DNA of 64,000 nucleotides from Prado023 sp963798745 (GTDB taxonomy: Bacteria; Actinomycetota; Actinomycetes; S36-B12; CAIYMF01), in assembly GCA_963798745.1 (NCBI GenBank), contig CAWCUF010000005.1:1-64000 (forward strand), read 5' to 3'. The position numbers and the translations under genes were made by a program. Below are positions 35,227-44,363 of this stretch, piece by piece. The first letter of the stretch is position 1; the number at the start of each line of letters is the position of its first letter. The notes beneath the pieces were generated by a model. That model saw only the letters and a list, made by a program, of their open reading frames with translations, made no database searches and was not told the DNA's origin.

Positions 35227-36002
35227 CCGGTCGAACCCTCGCCGACGAGATGCGGTTCGCGGTCGGCACCTACACCCGGCTCCCGGTCGATCCACCGGTC
35301 CGTCTCGACGCGGGCGTCGCCGGGCGCGGGCTGGCGGTGGGCCCCGTGGTGGGCGCCGGCCTGGGCCTGGTCAGCGGGCTGCCGCTGCTGTTCACCGGCG
35401 TCGACCTGATCGCCCGCCTGCTCTCCGCCACGCTCGTCGTCGCGCTGGCGGCCTGGCTGACCCGAGCCGTGCACTGGGACGGTCTGGCCGATACCGCCGA
35501 CGGCTTGGGCAGCGGCGCCGGACCCGAGCAGGCCCGGGCGATCATGCGCCGGTCGGACACCGGCCCGTTCGCCGTCCTGGTCCTGATCTTCACCGTGGCG
35601 ATCCAGGCGCTGTCACTGGCGCAGCTGCCGGCAGGCACCCGCGCACTGGCCGCCTGGATCCTGGCAGTGACGCTCGGCCGGCTCGCGGTGGCAATCGGCT
35701 GCGCCTGGTGGGTGCACCCCGCCCGTGCCGAGGGCCTCGGCGCCCTCGTGGTCGGATCGGTGACCGCCAGACGCCTGGCAGTGGCCGGCCTCCTCACCGC
35801 CGTCGTGGTGGTCGTACAGGCGGGCGGTGGGCTCATTCCCTGGTCGCTGGCCGCGTTCTGGGCGCCGCTCGCGGCCATCGTGGTCGCCCTGTGGCTGACC
35901 AACCTCGCGGCCCGGCGACTGGGCGGGACCACCGGCGATGTCCTCGGCGCGACCGCCGAGCTGGCCACCGCCGCCGCCCTGCTGGTGATGGCACTGCGCT
36001 GA
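35223..36002 (+). CDS. cobS: Adenosylcobinamide-GDP ribazoletransferase CobS
   Basis: A 259-residue integral membrane enzyme that joins adenosylcobinamide-GDP with alpha-ribazole(-phosphate), the last assembly step of cobalamin. The acidic active-site motif WDGLADTADGLGSG (about residues 86-99) and the following IMRRSDTGPFAVL are highly conserved. Hydrophobic helices follow, then the GCAWWVHPARAEGLG segment. Length is normal (about 250). It is the last gene of the riboswitch-controlled unit; the next gene starts 100 bp downstream with its own ribosome binding site. Confidence 0.92.
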   Translation: MTGRTLADEMRFAVGTYTRLPVDPPVRLDAGVAGRGLAVGPVVGAGLGLVSGLPLLFTGVDLIARLLSATLVVALAAWLTRAVHWDGLADTADGLGSGAGPEQARAIMRRSDTGPFAVLVLIFTVAIQALSLAQLPAGTRALAAWILAVTLGRLAVAIGCAWWVHPARAEGLGALVVGSVTARRLAVAGLLTAVVVVVQAGGGLIPWSLAAFWAPLAAIVVALWLTNLAARRLGGTTGDVLGATAELATAAALLVMALR

Positions 36003-36102
36003 CCCGACGCCTTCGACGGCGCTTCGGACCGGCTGCTCGGCACTGCCTGGGGCAACGGCGGGATGACATGCTCGGTGCCGGTCCCAATCCCGAGGAGCAG
36101 CC

Positions 36103-38511
36103 ATGCCCACCAGTTCGGCCGACAGTCCCGTGCCCGATGACCGCACCGCTCGAGCCGAGGCCGTGGTGGCCGACCTGACCCGCGAGGAGCGCATCAGGCT
36201 GGTCAGCGGCCGGGACTTCTGGACCACCGAGGCGTTCCCCGGTCGGCTGGACTCGATCATGTTGACCGACGGCCCACACGGTGTGCGCCGACAGGCCGGC
36301 GCATCCGACCACGTCGGGCTGGCTGCTTCGCGCCCGGCCACCTGCTTCCCGACCGCCTCGGCGCTGGCGTCCACCTGGGACCTCGACCTGCTCGCCGAGG
36401 TGGGTGCGGCGCTCGGTCGCGAGGCGCGGGCCGCCGACGTGGCCGTGCTGCTGGGCCCCGGCCTGAACCTCAAGCGGCACCCGCGTGGCGGTCGGTCGTT
36501 CGAGTACTTCTCCGAGGACCCGTACCTCTCGGGCACACTGGCCGCGGCGATGATCAAGGGCATCCAGACCCAGGGGGTCGCAGCCTGCCCGAAGCACTTC
36601 GCGGCCAACAACCAGGAGTCCCATCGGATGGTCGTGGACACGATCGTCGACGAGCGCACCCTGCAGGAGCTCTACCTGCGCGGCTTCGAGATCGCGGTGC
36701 GCGAGGGCCGGCCCCAGGCGCTGATGACCTCCTACAACCTGGTCGACGGGCAGTACGCCTCGGACTCGACGCACCTGCTCGGCGAGGAGCTTCGTGATCG
36801 CTGGGGCTACGAGGGCCTGGTCGTGTCCGACTGGGGCGGGACCAACGACCATGTCGCCGGCCTCGCAGTCGGCATGGACCTCGAGATGCCCGGTGGTTCC
36901 GGGGCGTTCGACGCCGAGATCGCGGCAGCGGTGGCCTCCGGCGCCCTCGACGAGGCAGCCCTGAACCGATCCGCGGCCCGGGTGGCGCAGGTTGCGCTGC
37001 GCTGGGCCGAGACCCGGACCGAATTCGAGGGCGAGCCGATCGACCTCGAGGAGCACCACGCGCTGGCCCGCCGCGCGGCAGCCGCCGGGACTGTCCTGCT
37101 GACCAACGACGGGCTGCTCCCGCTGCCGGCGCAGGGCACGATCGCCCTGATCGGAGCCTTCGCCGAGGAGCCGCGCTACCAGGGAGCGGGCAGCTCCAAG
37201 GTCAACCCGACCCGAGTCGACGCCCTGCACGAGCAACTGCTCGCCCAACTCGGCGAGCGGGCCACGGTGCGCTACGCGCCCGGCTACGACCCCCGCACCG
37301 GGGCCACCACGCCTGGCCTGATGGCGCAAGCCGCGGCCGCAGCGCGCGACGCCGACCGGGCGGTGCTGGTCCTGGGGCTGCCGGCCTCCGCTGAGACCGA
37401 GGGCATGGATCGGGCGGACTGCCGGCTGCCCGAGGGGATGCTGCAGCTGGCCGAGGTGGTGCTGGCTACCAACCCGCGCACCGCGGTGGTCCTGATGAAC
37501 GGCGGTGCCGTGGAGTTGCCGTTCGCCGACCGACCGGCGGCCCTGCTGGAGGCCTACCTGGGCGGGCAGGCCGGCGGGGCGGCCCTGGCCGACGTGCTGC
37601 TCGGGGCCGTCGAGCCCAGTGGACGGCTCGCCGAGAGCATCCCGGTGTCGGTGGCCGAGCTGGCCGCGGATGCCAACTTCCCCGGAGTGCCCCGGCAGGT
37701 CGAGTACCGCGAGACGTTCCACGTCGGCTACCGGTTCCACGACACCGCGCAGGTGCCGGCGCGGTTCCCGTTCGGACACGGCCTGGGTTACTCGACCCAT
37801 GAGTTCGGCGCGCCCAGCGTCAGCGGCAGCGGCACCGACCTGCTCGTCTGCGTGCCGGTGACCAATACCGGCCCACGCGACGGTTCGACCGTCGTGCAGG
37901 TCTATCTGGGCGCAGTCGGCTCCCGGCTGCGCCGACCTTCCAAGGAGCTCGTCGGCTTCGCGCGGATCCAGCTGGCTGCCGGCGCGAGTGGCACAGCCAC
38001 GATCGCGCTGGACCGACGCTCGTTCACCGTCTGGGACGTCGCCGCGTCGGACTGGCTGGTCGAGGCCGGCGAGTACGAGGTGCTGGTCGGGGCCTCCAGC
38101 ACCGACCTCCGTGGCCGGATCACCGTGCACGTCGACTCCCCCGACCTGGTGTCTGCGGGGCCGGCCGTGGTCGGCCCGGTGGCCACCGACGCCGAGTTCG
38201 CCGCACTGCTCGGGCACCCCGTCCCCGTGCCCCGCGAGCCCCGACCGCTGGACCGGACCTCGACCCTGGCCGACGTGTCGACCACGCGGGTCGGCCGCGG
38301 CCTGGCCGGCCTGCTCATGGGCGTCATGGCGCGCCGGGTGGACGTGGACCCCGAGGACGACGCCGCGGACATGATGGCCACCGTGGCCGCCGGGATGCCG
38401 CTGCGGGCGTTCGTCCAGATGGCCGGAGGTGGGCTGAGCTTCGGTCTGCTCGATCGAGTGATCGCCGCGATGAACGGCGACCCGCGCGGGGTGCTTCGCC
38501 CTCGTCGGTAG
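36103..38511 (+). CDS. Glycoside hydrolase family 3 (beta-glucosidase type)
   Basis: An 802-residue retaining glycosidase without a signal peptide, thus cytoplasmic and acting on imported oligosaccharides or glycosides. The N-terminal barrel (about 20-320) has IMLTDGPHGVRRQ, LLGPGLNLKRHPRGGRSFEYFSEDPYLSG, KHFAANNQESHRM and the nucleophile Asp243 in LVVSDWGGTND. The alpha/beta sandwich (about 340-560) carries the general acid/base region (GAGSSKVNP, LPASAETEGMDRADCRLP). A fibronectin III-like C-terminal domain includes FPFGHGLGYSTHEFG. GAGGAG lies seven to eight bases before the ATG. The last 80 residues beyond the FnIII domain are an unusual extension. The natural substrate is not determined. 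Confidence 0.88.
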   Translation: MPTSSADSPVPDDRTARAEAVVADLTREERIRLVSGRDFWTTEAFPGRLDSIMLTDGPHGVRRQAGASDHVGLAASRPATCFPTASALASTWDLDLLAEVGAALGREARAADVAVLLGPGLNLKRHPRGGRSFEYFSEDPYLSGTLAAAMIKGIQTQGVAACPKHFAANNQESHRMVVDTIVDERTLQELYLRGFEIAVREGRPQALMTSYNLVDGQYASDSTHLLGEELRDRWGYEGLVVSDWGGTNDHVAGLAVGMDLEMPGGSGAFDAEIAAAVASGALDEAALNRSAARVAQVALRWAETRTEFEGEPIDLEEHHALARRAAAAGTVLLTNDGLLPLPAQGTIALIGAFAEEPRYQGAGSSKVNPTRVDALHEQLLAQLGERATVRYAPGYDPRTGATTPGLMAQAAAAARDADRAVLVLGLPASAETEGMDRADCRLPEGMLQLAEVVLATNPRTAVVLMNGGAVELPFADRPAALLEAYLGGQAGGAALADVLLGAVEPSGRLAESIPVSVAELAADANFPGVPRQVEYRETFHVGYRFHDTAQVPARFPFGHGLGYSTHEFGAPSVSGSGTDLLVCVPVTNTGPRDGSTVVQVYLGAVGSRLRRPSKELVGFARIQLAAGASGTATIALDRRSFTVWDVAASDWLVEAGEYEVLVGASSTDLRGRITVHVDSPDLVSAGPAVVGPVATDAEFAALLGHPVPVPREPRPLDRTSTLADVSTTRVGRGLAGLLMGVMARRVDVDPEDDAADMMATVAAGMPLRAFVQMAGGGLSFGLLDRVIAAMNGDPRGVLRPRR

Positions 38512-38563
38512 CCGGCCCCGCGGTAGCCCGGCCCGGTCCGGCCCTTGCAAGGTCGCTGCGGCC

Positions 38564-41431
38564 TCACAGGGGGGGCAGCTCCTGGTGGTCGGTCTGCGCC
38601 CCTGCGAACAGGTCGCCGACGTGCTCGATCCGGGCCGGGGCTGAGCGCAGCGTCCACCGATCACTGCGCAGGTCGGGGTCGTCCAACTCGTCCCAGGTGA
38701 TCGGCATCGAGACCGGCGCGCCGGGGCGGGGCCGGATCGCGTACGGCGCCACGAGCGTCTTGATCGCGGCGTTCTGGGTGTAGTCCAGGCGCGCCCGGCC
38801 GCCACGCTCCTTGGTCGCCCATTGCCAACTCACCAGGTCGGGCACGGTCGCGCCGACCGCGCGGGACAGTGCCTGCACCCACTCAGAGGTCTGGGCGTAC
38901 TCGTAGCGCCCGCGCAGCACCGGGATCCAGACCTGCACGCCCCGGGAGCCGGTGGTCTTCGGGTAGCCGCGGACCCCGAGGTGCTCCAGCGCCGTGCGGT
39001 AGAGCCGGGCCAGGGTCAGGGTCTGCTCCCAACTCGTGCTCGGGCCGGGGTCGATGTCGATCAGCGCGAACGTCGGGCGCCACGGGTCGGCGACCGTCGC
39101 GGTCCAGGCGTGGATCTCGAACGCGGCCTGGTTGCCCAGCCACGCCAACGTGGCGGCCCCGTCGGCGACCAGGTGGTCGTTGGCCTCGCGCTCCTGGTCA
39201 TCAGGGAGGCCGGTCTCGTGCCATCGGGTGAGCCAGGCGGGGGCCGAGGTGGGGATCGCCTTCTGCCAGAAGCCCGGACGGTCCGCGCCGTTCGGGAACC
39301 GGTGCAGGTTCAGCGGTCGGTCGCGTAGGTGCGGCAGCATCGCTGGGGCGACCTGCGCGAAGTAGGCGATGACCTCGCGCTTGGTGATGGGCGGCTCGTC
39401 GGAGCCCAATTGCGGCGGGAACAGGGCCTTGTCGAGGTTGGTGAGGCTCAGGACCCGACCGCCGACCTGCCACTGACCGCGCTCAGGCAGCGCCGAGAGG
39501 GCCTCGAGCTCCGCCAGTGTGACGGACGGGGCGAGACCGGGCGGGGCGGGCTCGGCCTGGGCTGGATCGGCCTGGGCAGGCTCGCCCCGGGTTGGGTCGG
39601 CCTGGGCGAGGCCAGGCTGGGCTGGATCGAACGGGGCTGGATCGGGCTGGCCGGGGCCGCGTTGGGCGGGATCGGGCTGGGCTGGGCGCTCCGCCTCGCC
39701 GGTGGTGGCCCCGGCCGGCGGGCCACTCACCTCACGCTGAGCGCGCTGCTCCGCGTCCCCCGCGGGCACCGGCCGCTCGCGCACGACCGTCCGCGGGTCC
39801 CGGCCCGGTTCGATCCCCCGGAACGCCCCCTGGCGAACCATCCCGTCGCGCGACCACCCACCCATCGAGGCGCGAACCACCAACTCCGGGCGCACCCAGG
39901 TGACCCCGGCCAGCCCGCCACCCCACCTTCCGCGCGAGTTGAGGTCCGGGGCGGGCTGGAAGGGAGGTTCCTCGACCGCCAGCGGGTTCAGTGCGCCCAG
40001 CAGGGTGGCGCGGGTGCGCTCGGTGAACCCGGAGCCAACCTTGCCGGCGAACCGCAGCACGCCGTCCGCGTCGTGGACCCCCACGGCCAGAGCACCCAGC
40101 GTGCCGGGCCGCCCGCGCTCCGGAGTCCATCCGCCCACCACCAACTCCTGCTCGGGACGGATCTTGACCTTGAGCCAGGTGGCCGCCCGCCGCCCCGGCT
40201 CGTAGCGCGAACCGCGGTGCTTGGCCACGATCCCCTCGAGACCCTGCTCATGTGCCGCGGCGAGGAAGGCGCGCCCCTCGGCCTCGACGTGGCCGGCGTA
40301 GCGCACGCTCGGCCCATCGCTCAGGACCAGGCGCAGCAGCTTCTTGCGCTCCTGGAGCGGGACGTCGAGCAGGCTGCGCCCGTCGAGATACAGCAGGTCG
40401 AAGACCTGGTAGACAAGTGGTGCCGCCAGGCCCGCGCGGCGCGCGGTCATCCCCTCGGCGAGCAGGCCGAAGTCGGGGCGGCCGGCCTCATCCAGTGCAA
40501 CCAGCTCACCGTCCAGCACGGCCTCGCGGGCATGGATCCAGTCCGGCGGGTCGAGCAGCGAGCCGGCGTAGTCGGCGCCGTCGTTGCCGTTGCGCGTGAA
40601 CAGCCGGACCGTCCCGTCCGCGACCACCGCCTCCAACCGGTAGCCGTCCCACTTCACCTCGAACAGCCACTGCGGATCATCGAAGGCAGCATCGGCCAGC
40701 GTGGCGGCCATCGGCTCGACGAACCGGGGCAGTGGGGCGGCCATCGCAGCACCCAGGTCGATCTGCGCCTGCGCCAACGGTGCCTCGCTGATCCAGATCG
40801 CCGGGATGTCGGCGCGGACCTCGTCGTTGGTCCGTCCGCTGCGCACGCTGCGCGGGTGGTCGGCGGCCTCCCAGCCGTCCACGGCCTGCTCGTCGCGCTT
40901 GTGGATCAGCAGCCACTGCTCCTGCTCGCCGGGGGCCGGTGCCGGACCGGGGCGCGGGTGCGTGCGCACGAGCACGAACCGGCCACGCAACTTCTCCCCC
41001 TGCAGCACGAACTTCAACTCGCCAGCCTCAACGGCCGCTCGTGGGTTCGGCGTCGCGGACTCCGGCTCCCAGGTCCCCCAGTCCCACACCGTCACGTCGC
41101 CGCCGCCGTACTGCCCGGCGGGGATCACACCCTCGAAGTCGAAGTACTCCAGGGGATGGTCCTCGACGTGCACGGCCATCCGCCGGACACCCGGGTCCAG
41201 GCTGGGGCCCTTCGGCACCGCCCACGACACCAGGACCCCGTCCACCTCGAGGCGCAGGTCGTAGTGCAACCGGGTCGCGCGGTGCTTCTGGACGACGAAC
41301 CGGTGGCGCCCGACCGGCGCGGTCCCGCCATCCCTGGGAGCCGGCCGGTCGTCGTCGGTTGCCCCTGGGGTGGGCGCCGGTTCAGGGGTCCGCGCGAAGT
41401 CCCGCTTCCGGCGGTACTCGTCCAGCGGCAT
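38564..41431 (-). CDS. ligD: Multifunctional non-homologous end-joining ligase LigD, order PE-LIG-POL
   Basis: A 955-residue enzyme that processes and seals double-strand breaks with Ku. Residues 40-190 form the 3'-phosphoesterase: FVVQKHRATRLHYDLRLE, HVEDHPLEYFDFEGVIPAGQYGGG. The ATP-dependent ligase occupies about 235-530, with catalytic Lys260 in EVKWDGYR, LDGELVALD and EGIVAKHRG. After a Gln/Pro/Asp/Ala linker (about 565-630) comes the primase-polymerase: LTNLDKALFP, FWQKAIPTSAPAW, ALIDIDPG (metal Asp pair) and TTGSRGVQVWIPV. The domain order resembles Pseudomonas LigD, not mycobacterial POL-PE-LIG. ATG 41431 is chosen because GATACT lies seven bases upstream. No Ku gene lies within the window. 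Confidence 0.92.
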   Translation of the reverse strand: MPLDEYRRKRDFARTPEPAPTPGATDDDRPAPRDGGTAPVGRHRFVVQKHRATRLHYDLRLEVDGVLVSWAVPKGPSLDPGVRRMAVHVEDHPLEYFDFEGVIPAGQYGGGDVTVWDWGTWEPESATPNPRAAVEAGELKFVLQGEKLRGRFVLVRTHPRPGPAPAPGEQEQWLLIHKRDEQAVDGWEAADHPRSVRSGRTNDEVRADIPAIWISEAPLAQAQIDLGAAMAAPLPRFVEPMAATLADAAFDDPQWLFEVKWDGYRLEAVVADGTVRLFTRNGNDGADYAGSLLDPPDWIHAREAVLDGELVALDEAGRPDFGLLAEGMTARRAGLAAPLVYQVFDLLYLDGRSLLDVPLQERKKLLRLVLSDGPSVRYAGHVEAEGRAFLAAAHEQGLEGIVAKHRGSRYEPGRRAATWLKVKIRPEQELVVGGWTPERGRPGTLGALAVGVHDADGVLRFAGKVGSGFTERTRATLLGALNPLAVEEPPFQPAPDLNSRGRWGGGLAGVTWVRPELVVRASMGGWSRDGMVRQGAFRGIEPGRDPRTVVRERPVPAGDAEQRAQREVSGPPAGATTGEAERPAQPDPAQRGPGQPDPAPFDPAQPGLAQADPTRGEPAQADPAQAEPAPPGLAPSVTLAELEALSALPERGQWQVGGRVLSLTNLDKALFPPQLGSDEPPITKREVIAYFAQVAPAMLPHLRDRPLNLHRFPNGADRPGFWQKAIPTSAPAWLTRWHETGLPDDQEREANDHLVADGAATLAWLGNQAAFEIHAWTATVADPWRPTFALIDIDPGPSTSWEQTLTLARLYRTALEHLGVRGYPKTTGSRGVQVWIPVLRGRYEYAQTSEWVQALSRAVGATVPDLVSWQWATKERGGRARLDYTQNAAIKTLVAPYAIRPRPGAPVSMPITWDELDDPDLRSDRWTLRSAPARIEHVGDLFAGAQTDHQELPPL

Positions 41432-41539
41432 GGGCGCCAGTATCACCGCCGGTCGGTGGCTTCGTCCACGGTTTCCAGAAGCGCGGCCGGTCCCAGACCC
41501 TCCCGCGCGCGGGCCGGCCGGCCTTCCCCGAGCTGCCCG

Positions 41540-42628
41540 CTACTTGGGCGAGGAGTCGACGAACGGGGGCTTGACGATCCGGGCGACTACTGCCCGCCCG
41601 CGCACGTCGATGGCCACCTCATCGCCGATGGCCAGGTCGGGGTCGACCAGGGCCAGCGCGATGCCGACCTTCAGCGTGGGCGAGAACGTGCCGGAGGTCG
41701 TCTCGCCGACCGGCCGGCCCGACGCATCGGTGACCGCCATGTGCGCCCGCGGGATCCCCCGGCCCTGCATGCGCAGCCCACGCAGGGCTCGCGGCCGACC
41801 AGCGGCCCGCATGTCGACCAAGGCCGCTCGACCCTGGAAGTCCGGCTTGTCCCAGCCGACGGCCCAGGACAGCCCCGCCTCGACCGGCGTGATCGAGGCG
41901 GACAGGTCCTGCCCGTGCAGCGGGTAGCCCATCTCGGTGCGCAGGGTGTCGCGGGCGCCGAGTCCGCAAGGAGTCAGGCCACGGGCGACCAGTGCGGCCC
42001 ACAGCTCGGGCAGGCCCGCGTTGCCGAGGATGACCTCGTAACCGTGCTCGCCGGTGTACCCGGTCCGGCACACGACGACCTCCGCGCCGGCGAAGCGGGT
42101 GGTGGTGAAGGCCATGTAGGGCAGGTCGCCGTCGGCGGGCAGCAGGCCCAGCGCCACCAGGACGTCCCGGCTGTCCGGGCCCTGGACCGCAAGGATCCCC
42201 TCGGAGGTGTGCCGGTCCTCGACCTGCACGGTGGCCGGTAGGCCCGCGAGCAACGCGTCACGCACCGCCGCCGCGTTGGCCGCGTTCGGCACGATTCGCG
42301 CCTCGTCGTCGCTGATCCGGTAGACGATCAGGTCATCGACCACGCCGCCGGCGGCGTTGCAGAGCATCGAGTACTGCGCCTGGCCTGGGCCGATCCGGTC
42401 GAGGTCGTTGGCCAGGACCGCGTTCAGCGCGGCCACCGCACCGGGGCCGCGGACCAGCAGCTTGCCCATGTGCGAGACGTCGAACACCCCGACCGCGGTG
42501 CGTACGGCCGTGTGCTCGGCGACCACCCCGGTCGGGTACTCGATGGGCATCTCCCAGCCGCCGAAGTCGGCCAGCTTGGCGCCGGCAGCGCGATGGGTCT
42601 CGGTCAGCGCAGTCTGTCGCAGGTCCAC
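41540..42628 (-). CDS. gcvT: Aminomethyltransferase (glycine cleavage T protein)
   Basis: A 362-residue folate enzyme of the glycine cleavage system that moves the aminomethyl carbon from lipoyl-H protein to tetrahydrofolate. VDLRQTALTETHRAAGAKLADFGGWEMPIEY is the standard N-terminus. The folate-site Asp is in LNAVLANDLDRIGPGQAQYSMLCNAAGGVVDDLIVYR. RTGYTGEHGYEVIL, ARDTLRTEMGYPLHGQDL and the barrel end VGETTSGTFSPTLKVGIALA are all conserved. GTG 42628 is supported by TACGCT six bases upstream; the longer open frame only reads antisense of pepA. The gene is divergent from pepA, as in mycobacteria. No other gcv gene is in the window. Confidence 0.92.
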   Translation of the reverse strand: MDLRQTALTETHRAAGAKLADFGGWEMPIEYPTGVVAEHTAVRTAVGVFDVSHMGKLLVRGPGAVAALNAVLANDLDRIGPGQAQYSMLCNAAGGVVDDLIVYRISDDEARIVPNAANAAAVRDALLAGLPATVQVEDRHTSEGILAVQGPDSRDVLVALGLLPADGDLPYMAFTTTRFAGAEVVVCRTGYTGEHGYEVILGNAGLPELWAALVARGLTPCGLGARDTLRTEMGYPLHGQDLSASITPVEAGLSWAVGWDKPDFQGRAALVDMRAAGRPRALRGLRMQGRGIPRAHMAVTDASGRPVGETTSGTFSPTLKVGIALALVDPDLAIGDEVAIDVRGRAVVARIVKPPFVDSSPK

Positions 42629-42634
42629 ATCCGG

Positions 42635-42640
42635 AGCGTA
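42635..42640 (-). promoter_or_regulatory. -10 box, leaderless start of gcvT
   Basis: TACGCT on the minus strand ends six bases before the GTG at 42628. Confidence 0.6.
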
Positions 42641-42704
42641 CGCGGCCCCACCACCCACGTGCCGGCTCGCCCGGCCTCCTCCGGCGCCAGGGCGGGGCAC
42701 CCCA

Positions 42705-42710
42705 TACGGT
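42705..42710 (+). promoter_or_regulatory. -10 box, leaderless start of pepA
   Basis: TACGGT ends six bases before ATG 42717. The two divergent -10 boxes are about 64 bp apart, so their upstream elements must overlap. Confidence 0.6.
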
Positions 42711-42716
42711 GTGGGG

Positions 42717-44186
42717 ATGACGACTCCGACCCTGTCCCTGGGCACCTCCCCCGCCGCCGCCGACCTACTGGTCCTGGGGGTGGAGGCCGGTCCCGACGGC
42801 CCCCTCGTCCTCGACAGCGCAGTGACCGGCGCGCGGGTTGCCGAGATCACCGCGGCAGCGGCGTCCATCGGGGCGACCGGCAAGGTCGACGAGGCGCTCC
42901 GGCTGCCCGGCGAACCGTTCGGTCTGCCGCCCCTGCTGCTCACCGGGCTCGGCTCCCCCGACGACGACCAGCGCGCGGAGGCCCTGCGTCGGGCGGCCGG
43001 CGCAGCACTGCGTGCCAGCAACAACCACGTGGGTGTCCAGCTCGCCCTGCCCCACGACGAGCGGCCGGACCTCGTCGAGGCGATCGCACTCGGGGCGTTC
43101 CTCGGCGCGTACCGGTACGAGGGCAAGCCGGCCGGCGACGCTGTGACCCCCCAGCAGTTGACCGTCCTGGTCACCGACCCAGCGGATCACGCGGGCGCGA
43201 TCACCCGGGCCCAGGTCATCGGCGAGTCGGTCCACCTGGCCCGTCGGCTCGTCGACACCCCACCCGGGCACCAGCCCCCCGCCGAGTTGGCCGCCGAAGC
43301 TGTCGGGGCCGTCGAGGGCATGGGCGTGGAGGTCGAGATCCTCGACGAGGCCGCGCTGGCCGAGCAGGGCTTCGGCGGGATCCTGGCGGTCGGCCAGGGC
43401 TCGGCGAACCCGCCGCGGCTGGTCCGGCTGGCCTACTCCCCCGCGAGTGCCACCGGCCACCTGGCGCTGGTGGGCAAGGGCATCACGTTCGACTCCGGTG
43501 GCCTGTCCCTCAAGCCGCCGACCGGCATGGTGACGATGAAGTGCGACATGGCAGGTGCGGCCGCGGTCCTGGCCGCGGTACGCGCGATCGCCGCGCTGGG
43601 TGTGCCCCTGGCCGTGACCGGCTACCTGGCTGTGGCCGAGAACATGCCCAGCGGCACGGCGCAGCGCCCCGGCGACGTCATCACCGCCTACGGCGGGCGC
43701 ACCGTGGAGGTGCTCAACACCGACGCCGAAGGGCGCCTGGTGATGATGGACGCCCTGGTGCGCGCCGGCGAGGACGGCCCCGATCGCATCCTCGACGTGG
43801 CTACGCTGACCGGCGCGCAGGTCGTCGCGCTCGGCGCCCGGATCGCCGGCGTGATGGGCAATGACGACGCGTGGCGCGACGAGGTGCAGGCCTCGGCGAC
43901 AGCGGCCGGCGAGCTGGCCTGGTCCATGCCGATCCCCGAGGAGTTGCGCCCCTCGCTGGACTCCCCCGTGGCCGACCTGGCCAACATCGGCGAGCGCAAC
44001 GGCGGCATGATGACCGCTGCGGCGTTCCTGCGCGAGTTCGTCGCCGACGACCTTCCGTGGGCCCACCTCGACATCGCCGGGCCGGCGTTCATCGACAGCA
44101 CCCCCTGGGGCTACAACGGCAAGGGCGGCACCGGTTTCGGGGTGCGCACCCTGGTCACGCTGGCCGAGCGGATGGCCGCCAGGTAG
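42717..44186 (+). CDS. pepA: Leucyl aminopeptidase (M17)
   Basis: A 489-residue cytoplasmic dimetal aminopeptidase releasing N-terminal amino acids from peptides. The N-terminal domain spans about 1-165. The catalytic domain shows the metal/active-site run LALVGKGITFDSGGLSLKP, MKCDMAGAAAVL and the family signature NTDAEGRLVMMDALV. DVATLTGAQVVALG and the C-terminal block (AHLDIAGPAFIDSTPWGYNGKGGTGFGVRTL) complete it. ATG 42717 follows the -10 box, and the long upstream frame is antisense to gcvT. Length and motifs are normal. It corresponds in position to pepB (Rv2213) of M. tuberculosis. Confidence 0.92.
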   Translation: MTTPTLSLGTSPAAADLLVLGVEAGPDGPLVLDSAVTGARVAEITAAAASIGATGKVDEALRLPGEPFGLPPLLLTGLGSPDDDQRAEALRRAAGAALRASNNHVGVQLALPHDERPDLVEAIALGAFLGAYRYEGKPAGDAVTPQQLTVLVTDPADHAGAITRAQVIGESVHLARRLVDTPPGHQPPAELAAEAVGAVEGMGVEVEILDEAALAEQGFGGILAVGQGSANPPRLVRLAYSPASATGHLALVGKGITFDSGGLSLKPPTGMVTMKCDMAGAAAVLAAVRAIAALGVPLAVTGYLAVAENMPSGTAQRPGDVITAYGGRTVEVLNTDAEGRLVMMDALVRAGEDGPDRILDVATLTGAQVVALGARIAGVMGNDDAWRDEVQASATAAGELAWSMPIPEELRPSLDSPVADLANIGERNGGMMTAAAFLREFVADDLPWAHLDIAGPAFIDSTPWGYNGKGGTGFGVRTLVTLAERMAAR

Positions 44187-44363
44187 GCCCTGCGGGCAAC
44201 CCTGCCAACCCGCGCACGTCGCCGCGGGGCCATGAGCTGGGGCCGGTCTGCCCGCGGGGGCCCGCACGGCACCCCGCGAGCGGCCAGTTGCTGGCAGGAT
44301 GTGGCGTGCGCACCTCGCGGCGGGTCGTGATCCGCCCGGTTCCTCGACGAGAAAGGTCCCCAC

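Noticed and set aside
35833..38805. 990-codon minus-strand open frame over the GH3 gene
   Set aside because: It is antisense to an intact GH3 enzyme and has no recognisable domain. High GC content creates such frames.
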